Below the pieces are notes generated by a model that did no database searches, had not been told where the DNA came from, and saw nothing but the letters and a program-made list of their open reading frames with translations. From Acanthaster planci (taxonomy: Eukaryota > Echinodermata > Asteroidea > Valvatida > Acanthasteridae), in NCBI RefSeq assembly GCF_001949145.1, contig NW_019091358.1, positions 2,673,322 to 2,733,321 on the forward strand: a stretch of 60,000 nucleotides of DNA, given 5' to 3'. Of the stretch, positions 45,486-59,800 are shown one piece after another. Positions within the stretch are counted from its first letter, which is position 1; the number at the start of each line of letters is the position of its first letter. The translations under genes were made by a program, and so were the position numbers.

Positions 45486-46383
45486 NNNNNNNNNNNNNNN
45501 NNNNNNNNNNNNNNNNNNNNNNNNNNNNNNNNNNNNNNNNNNNNNNNNNNNNNNNNNNNNNNNNNNNNNNNNNNNNNNNNNNNNNNNNNNNNNNNNNNNN
45601 NNNNNNNNNNNNNNNNNNNNNNNNNNNNNNNNNNNNNNNNNNNNNNNNNNNNNNNNNNNNNNNNNNNNNNNNNNNNNNNNNNNNNNNNNNNNNNNNNNNN
45701 NNNNNNNNNNNNNNNNNNNNNNNNNNNNNNNNNNNNNNNNNNNNNNNNNNNNNNNNNNNNNNNNNNNNNNNNNNNNNNNNNNNNNNNNNNNNNNNNNNNN
45801 NNNNNNNNNNNNNNNNNNNNNNNNNNNNNNNNNNNNNNNNNNNNNNNNNNNNNNNNNNNNNNNNNNNNNNNNNNNNNNNNNNNNNNNNNNNNNNNNNNNN
45901 NNNNNNNNNNNNNNNNNNNNNNNNNNNNNNNNNNNNNNNNNNNNNNNNNNNNNNNNNNNNNNNNNNNNNNNNNNNNNNNNNNNNNNNNNNNNNNNNNNNN
46001 NNNNNNNNNNNNNNNNNNNNNNNNNNNNNNNNNNNNNNNNNNNNNNNNNNNNNNNNNNNNNNNNNNNNNNNNNNNNNNNNNNNNNNNNNNNNNNNNNNNN
46101 NNNNNNNNNNNNNNNNNNNNNNNNNNNNNNNNNNNNNNNNNNNNNNNNNNNNNNNNNNNNNNNNNNNNNNNNNNNNNNNNNNNNNNNNNNNNNNNNNNNN
46201 NNNNNNNNNNNNNNNNNNNNNNNNNNNNNNNNNNNNNNNNNNNNNNNNNNNNNNNNNNNNNNNNNNNNNNNNNNNNNNNNNNNNNNNNNNNNNNNNNNNN
46301 NNNNNNNNNNNNNNNNNNNNNNNNNNNNNNNNNNNNNNNNNNNNNNNNNNNNNNNNNNNNNNNNNNNNNNNNNNNNNNNNNNN
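45486..46383. other. Assembly gap (N), 898 nt
   Basis: The apparent long open frames across this run are artefacts of the N. A short missing SNX27 exon inside the gap cannot be excluded. Confidence 0.95.
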
Positions 46384-49319
46384 GGATGTACGAACTCTGG
46401 TTTGGGTTTATGGGATATTTTTAACTGTTGTTGCAATGCAAGGAAACTTGTGCCGACTATTTGACGCAAGGTCCAAATTGTGGAATTAATCACATATGCT
46501 GGAAGAAAGACAAAAGAAAAATTGGAGCTACATGTAGCAAGTTTCACATAAATTAAATGTATTGAAAATGAAGCTTTACTGGTACCATACTTGAACTCCA
46601 GTTACAGCTTTTCACCGGATATTGCTTGCCCTAATGTAGCCATACCGGCAGGTGTACCGTAAACTATTAAATAGCGATAATTTGTTTTCTAAATTAAATT
46701 CACTCAGAAGAACAAAATCTGGCAAAACTTCCCAGTGGCTGCCTTCCCAAAAGAAGAGACATCTTCGCGTGCAATCTGCAGAAATCAGCCCAGGCTCCGT
46801 GAATGTTTATTCAGCACGGATTGCCCCTGGTTTGCTGTTGGGAGGACAGGGGCTCGGTAACTTTGTTAGCTTTGGGACCTGCTGGCTAGAGAAACCGGGC
46901 CAAGTAATCGGAGATGCCTCACTGGAGTCTCCTTGCCTGGCAAACTGTCTTGCCCATCAGTTCGGTTTCCACACTTTTTTTTTTTTTTTTGGTGACTTGC
47001 GTGCCATCTCTACTCTCTTCTGCATTTTCTGCATGTCTCTGTTGGAATCCAATTGATTTGCCGAGCCAGTGGGCTTGTACAGTTGTCATGGGGATGTAGT
47101 GTTATCGATGGTAATGTATCATCGTTGGCAGCTGGGAGGGTGGGGGAAGGCTAGGGGAGTTTGCTCCTCTCTGGTGATGGCAAGCGATAAGTGCCTTTTT
47201 TTCTTTTTGGTGACAGTTTCCCCCAGGGTTTTTTTCCGCTTCAGATTCTGAACTGGTACACATGAACATGTACATGAAGATCATGGTTAGATTTGCCATT
47301 AATTTTCTGTGACAGCAGTTTTGACACCTCCCCCGTTCCTGTTGTCTGTTGTGCCCTGTAAAAATTAAGAGTTTGGAGCCAGGAAGAGGAGCTGGATGTC
47401 TGGTAAAGAAGGCGCGATCTACTGTAGGCCTAGTATCATTGTGGAATCACAGGATGTATTGTCTGTTAACGTTTCTGTTGGTACACGTCATTTGAAATAT
47501 GCATGCCATTGGAATAAAAGCACGGAAGTACATGTATATTGGTGAAAATCAGTCACTGGATCATGTATACACGTACATGTAAGATTGTAATTTATTTTAA
47601 TTTGTTTAAAGTTGCTTGTTTGCAATGCGTGAAATATAGAATATATATTTACTTTGTTTTAAAGTTTCTTTTTTCATGCTGCATGAGGTGTAGCACTTAC
47701 CATGGGTTGTACATTTGTCTTCATTTCATTTGAAGTACTGAGAGTTCGTTGAACCCACTGGCACAGGTACATGGTGCTCTCTAGGGTATTTTCAGCAGGT
47801 TGCTAATTTCAAAGCAATAGTCAAAAATCCGCCTTGTCATCACCTTGGCTTCCATCTCCCTTATAGAGCCCCCCAACCTGTAGTTAATCTAACGGCGTGA
47901 TTGCTAGCCAAGTCCCGTGCTATACCTAACTCCCCCTCCGCATCACGGTGAGCTTGCCAAATCCCCAGCCATCACCCAAAGCCTCTCTACAGTGCATCCA
48001 GCTCGTCGCCGTGGTTTTCATCACCTCCTCGTCTTCTGTGATGGTTCCCTGACATCGTCATCAGCTCTTATCCCTTGGCTGTCATGTCCCTGGCAAATCA
48101 ATTTTTTTAAAAAAGGAACTGTGATTAATGGGCGCATGCCTGAAGTTAAAATAAGTGAGTTAAATCATGCTCTCTTTTCCAAAAATAATAGCTTTCTCAC
48201 AGTTTATGCCTAAAGGGGCAGCTTTCACGTAATACAAGATAGATTGGTCTGACAGGAGGTTTTTCTCTTAGCTCCATGTGTTTACTGTGATGGGTACCCT
48301 GCCTGATAAATTTGATAGAATCCACAAGATGTATGACTGCTTTACCACAGGCAGTCAGGGTATTTTCTGTTTAACTGGCATGGTTTTTGTGTTGTTAAGA
48401 AAGCATGTACCGCAGCTGCTTGCGTTTGCTTTGTAATGACACAGGGTTACCAGCATTCTGAGAAGAGATTATTGTCACATTCCCTCATTTGAAATGATCC
48501 GTTAATTAGCGAAAATTCATATCGGTACTTGATACATGTACATGTACTGTATGCCTACAGGTAACATGTATGTACAGTACATGTACCGGTACTATGCAAC
48601 TGTGCACGCGACATTTACATGTACTGGAATGTACACATAGGCCTACAAATCTACACCAGTCAGGGAAAATATCTCATCTGTGCTTTCTGCATGTACAGCC
48701 AGCAGGTCTTAAGGAAATATGAATACATGTACATCATGTGACTTGCACATACTGTGCCTATACATGTACATGTGTTATAGTGAATGCAGTTATCCCTGCT
48801 GTACATATGCATGTATCGGTACATGTACATGTACAGTGCTCGTATGTACATGTACACTGTACTTTTATCTCCTACAGTCTTACATGTATTTCCAGTTTTG
48901 GAGAGAAGAGCTGTGTGAGAAGATGGTGTATTGTTTTATTATTTTTCCCCATGATGAGTTCAAAAACTGAAACATGCTCCTGTGAACAAGTCCAATTTTT
49001 TTTTTTTTTAATTTATTTTTACACAGTTGACATACACTGTGCATGTACTTATATAACACATTGTCACTACACAAGAGGAGATGGCCCAGTTCCTTTCTTT
49101 GAGCTCTGCACTTTAACTGTGGCACCTCGTGTTGTCCTAGGGAATGGACAGAGAGCCAGGATTTTTTTTATTTGACAAGCTTGGAGGAGTTCAAGATGAC
49201 AGTGGAGCCTTTGCAGTGTGTTTTGTATGGGGGGGATCAGACCACACTACAAGTAGCTTGGAAGCTGATATTGCAGCATCAAGGGTTTCCATCACGTTCC
49301 CTTCTCTGTCAGACAGGTG

Positions 49320-49437
49320 AGATTTGTCAGGATTTTTTCATCCAGATTTTTCCTGATTTCAGGTTTTTTTTCATGTAGATTTTTCCTGATTTCAGGATTT
49401 TTTCGTCAGGACTTCCCTGATTTCAGGATTTTTCAAA
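49320..49437 (+). repeat. Degenerate tandem repeat
   Basis: Three or more copies of a unit of about 33-40 bp built on the theme gatttttcctgatttcagg followed by a T-run. Confidence 0.75.
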
Positions 49438-50970
49438 CAGTCTCTTTCAAAATCTAGGAAATCCTGGTTTATCATTATTATGTTTTTATTTTGGTATTTT
49501 GGGGAAATGGGTATTTTAAGGGGTGCCTTAACTTTCAAACACAATACAAACCCTGCTGTGGGCCTTCAAACCCTCTGTTAATTGTGTCATGGATACTTCA
49601 GTTTCCTCTATCTCACCCCTGGTCAGAGGCCAGGAAAAAATATCTGAAATGATGATATTTGATTGAAGTTGATATGGTTTATTTGGCTGCTGCTCTTTGT
49701 CTCTTTCCTGGCTGACCCCTGACCCTCAGTCTCATTTGTGACCCAGCCTGTCAAAATGAGTCAGAAGTCACCAGAGCCACTTTTGAATTCAAGAAACCTG
49801 CACAATGAGAGACCCCAAACATTTTTTCCCCAATAAATGTCCATTTTCATCAATGACTGACATGACTGATACCAGTACTTTGAAAGAAAGAGCTACTTGT
49901 ATGTGCTTTCTAAGCCACAGTGGAGCAAAATTACTGGAAACCGGTCTTAGTAAGTCTCACTTTGTAGGCTCTGATTACATTTTTATCTGCTTTTCTTTTG
50001 TGCATTGTACGTATGTTTGACTCGTACACGAGTGCCTGTACATGTATTATGTTGGCCTTAGTGTGAGCTTGGAAGAGATACAATGTACATGTACCAGTAT
50101 TTAACTTAACAGATATATTTTCCAGATTATTTTATGTGTATGTACATGTGTACAGTGCATGTAGTTTTTAGTGGGTAAATATACTGAGACTTAAATTTCA
50201 CCAAACCTTCTTGCCCCCCCCTTTTTTTTTTCATTTTTGGCTGTATTTTTCAAGGACCTGCAATTTTTCAGTAAGGACCTTATAGTACTGACACACTGAT
50301 AAGGGGAGTGCAGAACTATTCCGTAGCAACTGCAAGGAACCTTCCTAAGGTGCAATCTAGCATTTGGAGGTTTGTAATTACAGTAGGTATCATCACAAGT
50401 GGTTAGATTAAGAATGGGGGGTAAATGAGGGATTCTTGTCCACAAACGTCAAAGCACGGCACGGCCGACTCCCCGCAGGGAAACTTAAACTGGAAGCTTT
50501 TGGCTCCCCTCACCCAAGCAGGGATGCCTTCTCGGTGCATCGTGAGTGCGCATCACCTATCTACGCGGGCACTGCATGCCGTTCTAATGATGGCCATTGA
50601 TTGGCTGATGATATCCGGCCTGTCTAATTGAGTGGTGTCTACGGCCCCGCAGGGCTGTCATTACGGCCAGGCTATTACAGACTTATTTTCATTGCCGCTG
50701 GCCAACTCGGCAGAAAAGCTGATTGTGAAGTGGGCTCCCCTTGATTGTGGATATACTTGGCCCTCTGGGAATAGATGTTTTTGTAGTGAGTGGAAAATGA
50801 AAAGTACGGTATTTACGGTACATGTGTACCGAATGTGCAGCTAACAATGCACAGGCACTGCAGCTGTTTTAAGTTCAAAGCTACACACGTACAGTATGTG
50901 CACAGTTGTAATGAGCTGTGATTGACTTTTGAGGACATACATGTACAGTGTACATGTATATTTCCAAATA

Positions 50971-51235
50971 GGTCACTTGGGAGACATTTTGTGGTAACTT
51001 TTTCAACATTAGGGAGACATCGGTCATTAGAGAGACATTTCAATGTCTCCCTAATGCTCCAACTACCAAAAGGAGGAAAATTTTTATCCACCGCATGTTG
51101 AGAGATGATAGATTAGGGTCTGAAAGGAAAACATGCAAAGTTTGGTTAAGATCGGATTAGGGACTATTGAATTATGGGACGGTTAAGTTTGAAAAGTTTT
51201 GTGCACGTTCCTATGGGAATGTCTCCCAAGTGACC
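50971..51235. mobile_element. MITE with perfect 18-bp inverted ends
   Basis: ggtcacttgggagacatt at 50971-50988 is exactly reversed and complemented at 51218-51235. Inside, gagacatttcaatgtctcc (about 51032-51050) is a second palindrome built from the same gagacatt word. The element is about 265 bp and has no coding capacity. Confidence 0.75.
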
Positions 51236-53034
51236 CATTTTCGGTAATAATTACTAGTACTAGTACATGTATGTGCGGCAACTCTACCATTACCGGGTAC
51301 CTGTAATTTTCAGTACCATTAACATACTTTTACATACATGTATACCGGTGTATTGTGTATATAACAATATGCACATACGGTGCATAGTAAAATGCATACA
51401 CTGCTACCATGTGCTGCTTATGTATGGAAGTAGCACGTGTAGTGTACATGTACAGGTACATGTAGAAGTTATATACACCCTCTGCTTAAGTCTTGTTGCC
51501 TACCATTTGTATGGGTTGTCAAGTATGATAACAGATTTGGCCTCCAAAATGCTGTTTCCTCAACGTGTACGTTTTAAACAGCTTTTGTTTTTAATCACAA
51601 GTGTTACAGATAGGTATACATGTACATGTACAACATGTATATTGATGGTTGGATGACAGCTTGACATTTATTCTTCTACTTTTGTGCCAATGGCCCCTAT
51701 AATTTTCTATACTAAATGTTCAGTACATGTAGAGACAAAACTTTGAAAAAAGGGAGCTCCATACTGAAAAAGAAAGCCTTTGCCCCAATTGGCTCTCAGT
51801 GAACCTCAAAGTGGATAGAAGGCCTTTAATTGCCGGCTTTGAACCTCAACTCAATTCTCGTTTCTTCCGATGGTCTTGATGTTCCATATCCAGCCTTCTG
51901 GGATACAAACCTGGCTTCGTCTTCCTCACACATCCTCACACAAAGTGCATGCACGCAGCCCTACAGAATTGGGGAAGACTGAAATAACAGGATTGTTTCA
52001 AGAGGCCATCAGTCAGCATACGCCGACCGTAAAGATTGAATCGTCCAGTGGAGATCTCAGCTATTCTGCCAATTACTTTGGGGCTCAGTGCTTGGCACTG
52101 GAGCTAAATTTATACCCGGTGGAAAAGGGCAGTACAGTTTTGGTGGATCTTTAGACAGTTTCCTGTCTGGTTCATGTGGCTGAGGAAGTATGCCCTTTAT
52201 TGCTTCATGTACTAGGTCACATGTATAGTGTACGTGTAGCAGTCTGTGGTCTTTGAATACATACGGGCACATGTACATGTGTAGTACACAATACGCACAT
52301 GTTGCACAGGTGGTACAAGTACTTGTTCTTATACGGTAATGTAAAGACACGCTGCTTAACACTTGGTTGATACATACTGGTACATTGGACATGTACATGT
52401 ACGTGGCCACAACGATGGCTGATGTGGACAGGTACCACATTGGACAGTGGCAGTGAATCCGGCTACAGTCCAGAAGAGACCACCACTTTTGGATCTTCAT
52501 TCAGTAGACCTGGTGGATTTTGGCGCGCATGGAAAGAAAAGTAGATCAGTCCAAGAGGTGGACAAGTGGCAACAGACAAAATTTCCGTGGTGATCTTGTG
52601 GCCTCATTCATAAAAGTGGTGTCATCTGGTGCAGTGAATAACAAATCTTGATTGGAGCGACATGCAGAAAAGCGACGAAAGTTATCCAGGGGAGGAGATG
52701 GCCCATAGTAATCAAGCCCTCTCCCCCCACACAATATTTTGATGTGAAAACCCCTAATTCCTTAGCATGGCATCCTATACTTTCCACATGATCAGGTGAA
52801 GAAGTATACACATGTACATGTAGTATTGAAAATGAGGAATTACGAGTTGAGTCCAAGAGTCTCTGTGTAAAAACTGTGACACTAACTGGAACTGACAGGT
52901 GGAAGCAGAATGCCATTTGCATGTTCAATGCTCAAGCACTTACCACCGAGGACATTAGACATACAACTGAGGACAGAGGAACATCCTTTGTGTTCCGGTC
53001 CTCTAAGGTTAAGTAAGACAACAAGTGTCGCAGC

Positions 53035-53306
53035 ACTCAAGTCCATGTAAATGCGCGTGTGTCTTCGATCAGATCAGATTGTGCCCCTTCCCTTATTTGT
53101 GTGTATGTTTTTTTGTATGATTATTTAATTTTTAATTTAATTTTTAGGTTTTCATTTTTAGGGCGGTCTTCTTTTAAACTGGGTTGGAAATTATCTTATT
53201 TATTTTTGTTTACGTTTATGTGAAATTGTTGGCTTTGAGTGAGCGACAACAGCAATGTAATTTTTCAGTTTGGGATTTTAATAAAGTTTATCTTATCTTA
53301 TCTTAA
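53035..53306 (+). mobile_element. 3' end of a non-LTR retrotransposon
   Basis: The segment ends taataaagttta followed by (tctta)n at 53279-53306. Such a 3' tail of short tandem repeats after a poly(A)-signal-like word is typical of CR1/L2-like retrotransposons in marine invertebrates. The upstream DNA is T-rich, like such 3' UTRs. The start is arbitrary and no reverse transcriptase is present, so this is a 5'-truncated copy. Confidence 0.6.
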
Positions 53307-56300
53307 TATTTACAAATACATGTACTCAGTATGCATACCAGTACCTTACACCGTTTTCACATTGTACAGTGCATAAGCATTTACATAATTGGGCAGCATG
53401 GCTGATGGATGAGATTGTGAGATTGAGAGGTTTGGCTATGTACACATAACAAAGACATGACTTGTACAAATAGAGTGCACAGGCACGTGTGTGTGCATTT
53501 CTTGTTTTCTGGTCCATTACACTGTCTAGTAGCAGGCACACGTGCACAGAACTCCATGTACATTGTGTACATGTACAGCATATGTACATGTATGCCAAAG
53601 GCGAAATCTCTCCTCCTGCGTAAACATCTCAAATCGCACAAATCACAATACTCATAAATTTTGTCCTCTCTGAGTTGCAAGTACCCGGTATCTAGGAATA
53701 TGTGACAAATGTTAACCGCTGGTATGCGCTGGGTGCCATGTTGTACCGGGTACGTGTTCCGGGTGCTGCCCGCCTGCCATGCGAACGTAACACGGCTCGG
53801 GGAAGAAATCTTATTTGATCTGAGAATTGAATTTGTAAGAAGGGCTTGATAACTCAATACCCAGGCCAGTGTGTGTGTGCATGCAGCGAAAGCAGAGTGT
53901 CAGAGCGAATGACGTCAGAATACGGCTGCAGGACTTTCTCAGGTTTCCTGTCTGTCATCCGGGGCCAAAATAAAATAGATATGGCTGATGAGGAGGTCTA
54001 TTCATGCTGTCAGATAATTATACAAAGCCATCCAATATCTGTACAGAGTCTCAAGTGTCGGTCTCCTTATTCAGAATTCCAAAAAGTGAGATTTTTTTTG
54101 GGTCAAATCAGCCTGTTTGTACCGACATTAAAAGGCCCATGATTTCATCAGGGAAGCAACTTGAAAGTCCCTTTTCTGCATGCGGTTTTATGGCGCACAG
54201 TACATGTACTTAATATGCAATTATCTTTCCTCCGATGTGTGGTGTGATGTGAATCTGACGTTTCTGTTATTTTAGACCATTGTGAAAAGTCACGTACATG
54301 TAATGTACCAGAACACAATGACAGGGAAGTGACTTAAGGTTCAGTCTGCAGAGTAAAATAATGAATGTTTATTCACTTTCTGTGCATGTTTGCATTCGAC
54401 TCCATGGAAGTGTACATGTACACAGCTGGGGTTTTTACATGAGTACCACACGAAGTTGTCATGTTTACACACATGTACACATGTACATTTTGCACTTACA
54501 TCATGTACACTGTATGAACATGCATGTTATTCACAGTGCGTTTGTGCCCATGTGCTGTGTGGTCCCATGTGTACAGTATGGATGCCGTCCTTCTGGAGAA
54601 CCATAGGTTACATTAATTTAAATTAGTGCTTTTTTGTTGCACGACACAAGCAGGAGGAAAGTGATAATTGGGGGGCCAGTAGAATACTTTTTGTCTTGCT
54701 AACAAATTGTACAGTGTGCGGAATGAAGTTTCTACAGTTGTTGAAATAACAGTTGTACATGTACATTTTTTATATCACTCAGTGTTGTTGGATTTCAGAT
54801 GGGTGATCATACATTTGTCAACCTCAAAGCTGCACTAGTGGTAGAAAATGATATTTTCATTGAAATTACGAGCATTTATGATTGCAGTTACAGTAGGCTT
54901 GGAGGGTATAAAATATTTATATCATTATAACCGAATAGTGGCTTTTTTATTTACCAAAGAATACTGACTGATGGCCCATAAATACCGAGATACTGCCAAA
55001 CTCGGTACGGAATTTAAACACTGCAGTATACTTGCTAATGTTTTAATCTTTTAAAATAAGGAAAAAACCATCATATTTCATCATTCCATTCTTTGTGGTA
55101 CAAGTCATTCAATGTCATACATGTATGGCTCCATTGTCACTTACAGTGGAGAGGTCAGACGCCATTGTTCAGCTTGACTTGGTAAGATGAAACTTAAACA
55201 GCTGCCGACCCACAAGCCAAAAGCCTTTGAAGTTTTTTATTGCCGCTGTCATTGTGTTAGGGGTTTTGGTGTACTGAGCTGCCTACATGTAAGGTGTCTG
55301 AATGGAAGTATCAAACAATGTTTCACAATGTTGTCTTGCAGTTACCACTCAAGAGCTTGCTCTGTCATTTCCATTTTACACTTTCCTGTACATGTATGTC
55401 AATATTTGTATTGGAACACACCATCATTCTTACCTAAAAATATGATCTTTGCGTTTTATTATTCCATCATCAAAATAATGTTTATTTTGAAAAAAAAAAG
55501 ATTGATAAGTGATAATACTTGAGTTTAGACATTCTTCCGCGTTGCTAAGTACCTTCATGCTGGCCCGTAGTTGTTTCCATTCTCAATGAATGTCAGCTTA
55601 CTGCTACAGCTTTTTTGATGACTTACTGGTACATGTATAATACCGCATTTCAGTGAGTGGGTTGGTTTTTTTTATTGTCATGGAAACCACGGGGGAAAAA
55701 ATGCAGGACCATCCCAGCCTAATCGCATTACTTTGTACTCATACAAAAGAGATTGGAAGACAAGCCTCGTTAAAACCACAACAGAATAATTAAATACTTT
55801 AATCTGTCTCTGTTCAGATGCTCTGTAGCAAACCTATTATGTACATGTAATGTGAGCGATGGGTTGCTGTGGTACTTATGGCAGTTTTATTACACTGTAC
55901 ATTGGCCACTCCAATACCACTTGGACCGTGCAGGTTAATGGTACTCCTTGCCTTAGAATTGTAGCATCACTAGTTTGACAGGTGTACAGGCCCTTCAGGA
56001 AGATCTGATTAGAGATGGAAAATTTCTGGGGATTTTGTGGGTTACCAGGAGTATTTGGAGGTCAGAGAAAAATAAATGGACCCATCTGCCCGGAAATGGA
56101 AAGGGAACATGCGAGAAAACAGACTGTGAATCTGCTTCACACGTTGCTGCCAGGTGAAGCCATCTCACTGCATCTCTTTGCACTTGCTTGTTGGAGAAGA
56201 TGCTGAGGGGGATTTATGTGTATGCTCCTGCATGTGAATGTTTTTTGTCAATATCTGATCTGTCAGGTGATTTGACAGATTACTGACAAAACACTGGAAG

Positions 56301-56639
56301 GCTGGAAGTACTAGTGCGTGGACGTGGAAATGTTGGAAGTAGCGTTGAAGCACAGAACGTACAGTGTACATGTATTTTGTGTTGAAAGGATGAGGTAAAC
56401 CTCCACAGGATTTTGAAAAAGGAAAATGCGAATGTAAAAAAAGCGAACAAAAACAACCATAAATAAACCTTGGAAATTTATCCTCTCAAGCAAAGAGTGT
56501 ATTTGAACTTCAGTGATAAAATCTGGAAATACTGAAATTCCCTGACTTTGCTCATGAACCATAAGTGATTGTCGTAAAATGCTCTGATGAAAATTGTATA
56601 TTATGCATGGAATGTGAAGGAGAAATTATTATCTATTTC

Positions 56640-56898
56640 TGGTAATGACACCAAGGATTCCTCAAAAGCTCCCTGAAAAAGCCTGCAAGCCTGAAGAAAC
56701 CTGTAGAGAGGAGACAATGAGAAGCAGTTGCAGTTTTAGAGGTGGGAGGAAAACCCCAAAGGAATATTCTGGGTAAAACCCACGGAATCAGGTAGGGACT
56801 CAAAACCCAATTCACATATGGACCGAGCTGGGATTCAAACCCGGGCCGCAGAGGTGGAAGGCGAGGAAAGAACCACTACGCCAACCTGACTCCCCGAA
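56640..56898 (-). mobile_element. tRNA-derived SINE
   Basis: On the minus strand the head reads a gtcaggttggcgtagtgg-type A box (56873-56884) and, about 30 nt later, a B box ggtttgaatcc (56831-56841), spaced as in a Pol III promoter. After the tRNA-like head comes a conserved-looking body with a gtgggttttac motif and a cctcccacctctaaaactgc motif. The head is not related to the tRNA-Tyr or tRNA-Lys genes here. The 3' limit is uncertain. Confidence 0.75.
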
Positions 56899-59800
56899 AC
56901 GGTATAGTAGTACATGTACATACAGTAAATGTACACATGCATGTATGCCTTGAATAATTTGCCAAGGTGGCAGTGCCCATGAATATATGCATACTGGACA
57001 TGGTTTTTAGACATTGGTATGGTACATTTTCAGATGGTGGTGTACATGTACATAAAACAAAATACAGTTAAAGAGGGTAAGTCATGTTAGCAGTGTTTGC
57101 CCAGTGATTATTAATTTTTGCAAGTGTTTGAACACCCAAGAACATTTTATACTTGTAAATAGGCACGAGGGCTGCTGTTTGAATAAAACAGTAAAAGCAC
57201 TTTATGTTCCTACAAAGTTGCTGTTCTCTTTTGTAGTCAAAGAATGGATGGAGCAAAAGTTGCGCGTCAATTTTGACATTAAAGTGGACTCTGGTTTTCA
57301 ATAGAAACAGAAATCGTGCCTTTACCTCAATCCGGTTATAGCCTCCACACTGAGGAACAGGTCATGGAGTGCTCATGGCTTAACAAAAATGTAAAAAACC
57401 ATCAGGGAAACACTTTCTGTGCCATATTATCTGCCTTGAGCAGAAGCATCCCCTCATTGGTTGAAAAGTGCCATGCTGATGGGTAGTGTTCGCTTTTGTG
57501 GTAGCGACGCATGCGCAACGCAGCGAAGTTCTTGAACCAGTGAAGTGCAGTTCCCACCTAAGGAGCCTCCATTGGTAGGAAACTTTCATCCCATAAGCCC
57601 ACTGTGACCTGTAATGTACCGGTAGATATGCATTTGTCTAGTGCATTTACCGCCGTGGCATGGGCACACAGTTTACACATTCCAAAGAAACGTCAATTGG
57701 CGTATTTAGATGGAATGTTGTAAACAAGGGCTTCAAACAGTTGTCTTTGTCTGTCAGCTCATCCATGCAGTGCTGCTGAGTGTGGTGCAGCTGAAAAGCT
57801 TCGTGGACATGTATGGACACGTACATGTACAGGCTACAAGTTTGTACCCGGTATGTGTCTGTGAATGATGGCCACACGGCACTTGTACGTGTGTGCGGTG
57901 GAGAGTATTTTTATCTTCTAAGTAGAGAATTTGAAATCTACCTTGAAGATAACTTCCGTTTCATTTCTAGGTTTGTTGAAGTGCAAAAATCTACAGGTGT
58001 GTGATGGAGTTTTAATATAGGGTATGGTTAAGTGGGCCGGAACTCAATGCTGGGATACAGTAAGATGTGCTGGCACATGTAAGGCCTTCATGTGTTTGCG
58101 AATGTCGACTGGAAATTCTGTGCGTACGTGGAGGCTGGGTCGATGTACGCCCTTCCTTGTGCATGTTTTCTTGTTTGTATGCTTCTACGGAAGTACACAG
58201 GCCCCCTGAAGATGGTCACTGAATTTTCAAGTATTCAGTATCCACTTGGAAAGGGTCACAAAATCCCACGTAGGCCTACATGCACTGTAAGTGAAATGAG
58301 TCGTGGAGATTCTTCCACAAGCGATATATTTTTTTTGGGGGGGGGATAAGCAGCTCTGTTCAACTTTTTACCACTGTGGGGATTTTTTTGGCTTTCTCCA
58401 CTTTGTGCCGTGGCAGACAGATATCACAAAGACGATAGCCTGATTTCCAAAAGTCGTGATCGTTGAAAAGTATGTCGAAGGATAAGGATAAGGCCCTGAC
58501 TGAAAGGGTGTGTGTGAAAACTCATATATACATGATATACATGTACATGTAGGATTCAAAGAGTTTAGTGTTGGACAATTCCGTGTGAGAATTGATGAGA
58601 AAAATGTAGACTAATCCTGAGTCAAAATTCCACTTTTAGGAATCTATTCCGTGGAGTGATTGATGTAGCTCCCCTGAGAGTCAATTCTAGAAGGTGCCTA
58701 ACAAATATACAGAAGGAGCAGGTGCCTACATCCGATTTCCTTGAATTGCGTGTTACTTACATGTATAAATCGTCTAATTTCAAAACAGTTTGTCGCAAGC
58801 GATCAATTGTCGCAGAGAGGTAGATTGAATATCTGAATGAATTCCTGCAAGGGACTAACCACCATGCACGTAGCCTCCAAAAAGGCCTGGCATTTTCTTG
58901 TGATGCATGTTTACCTTTCACCAGTGAAAATTGGAATGGATTCCGAGTAGAATCTTTCTTCCCAGGCAGAGCCAGAATGGATTCCAGGAATGGTAGAACA
59001 CATTTTATGGCCCACTCCAGGAGGAAGCGCCTCAACTGGACGATAGTTGCCAGCGGCATCACAGCTACCCATACATGTGTCATGACTGCGCTGTACAGCA
59101 CTTGCATGTAAATACATCGTGGATTGCCAGGATGCAACATTTCACATCATGCACATTCTTAGTTGCATAGGGACTGCTCCTTTTGCGCCAAGTGGCTGCT
59201 AAAACTATGGCTGTCATCAGTACAGAAATAAAAGAATATGTCACAAAGTTTCAAGTAGTTTCATGTACAGATAATATCAATACATGTATTACGAAACACT
59301 ACATGAAATACGTTTTAACCCTCTTTAAATTTACGAGGACAAACGTACATTTGAATGAAATTGAGATAAAAAACGAAATACAATCAAAGCTTATTTTTTT
59401 GGCAAACTTTAGCAGCCTTACTTGGGCAAAATGAGAGTGGTCTGTTGCTCCCTGTGTTTTTGAAAGGGTTACCTCTGTGAAGGTGCACCTTCGACACTTA
59501 CATGTATAATTTAATCGCATCTCCACCCCCCCTTCTTAAGTTAATTCCTTAGAGAACAGGCAATGTTGTTGCCCACTGACTAAATTAATTTTTGGGGGCT
59601 TCTTATTTTGTGAACCAGAAATACGACTTGACATTGCTTGGGCAGGAAATGCAGAGCACGCACATCATACTGAGGTGCTAATGACATTTTATTTACTTAG
59701 GTTCGTCTCGCCTGCGCAAACATTGCCATAACAACTGTTTTGCAGTACTGTCCAAATTCCCATTGGGTTTACGTGTACGTGTGAAAACCTTGTAAACATT

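Noticed and set aside
45378-46547. Very long open frames on both strands (350 and 389 codons)
   Set aside because: They are produced by the 898-nt run of N, which contains no stops. Only a few dozen real codons flank it, and these are repeat-like.
46652-47056. 134-codon plus-strand frame
   Set aside because: It ends in a poly-F run coded by a T tract, has no recognisable domain and no splice context linking it to SNX27.
47917-48213. 98-codon plus-strand frame with Pro/His-rich start
   Set aside because: No domain, low-complexity content, and competing frames; most likely chance.
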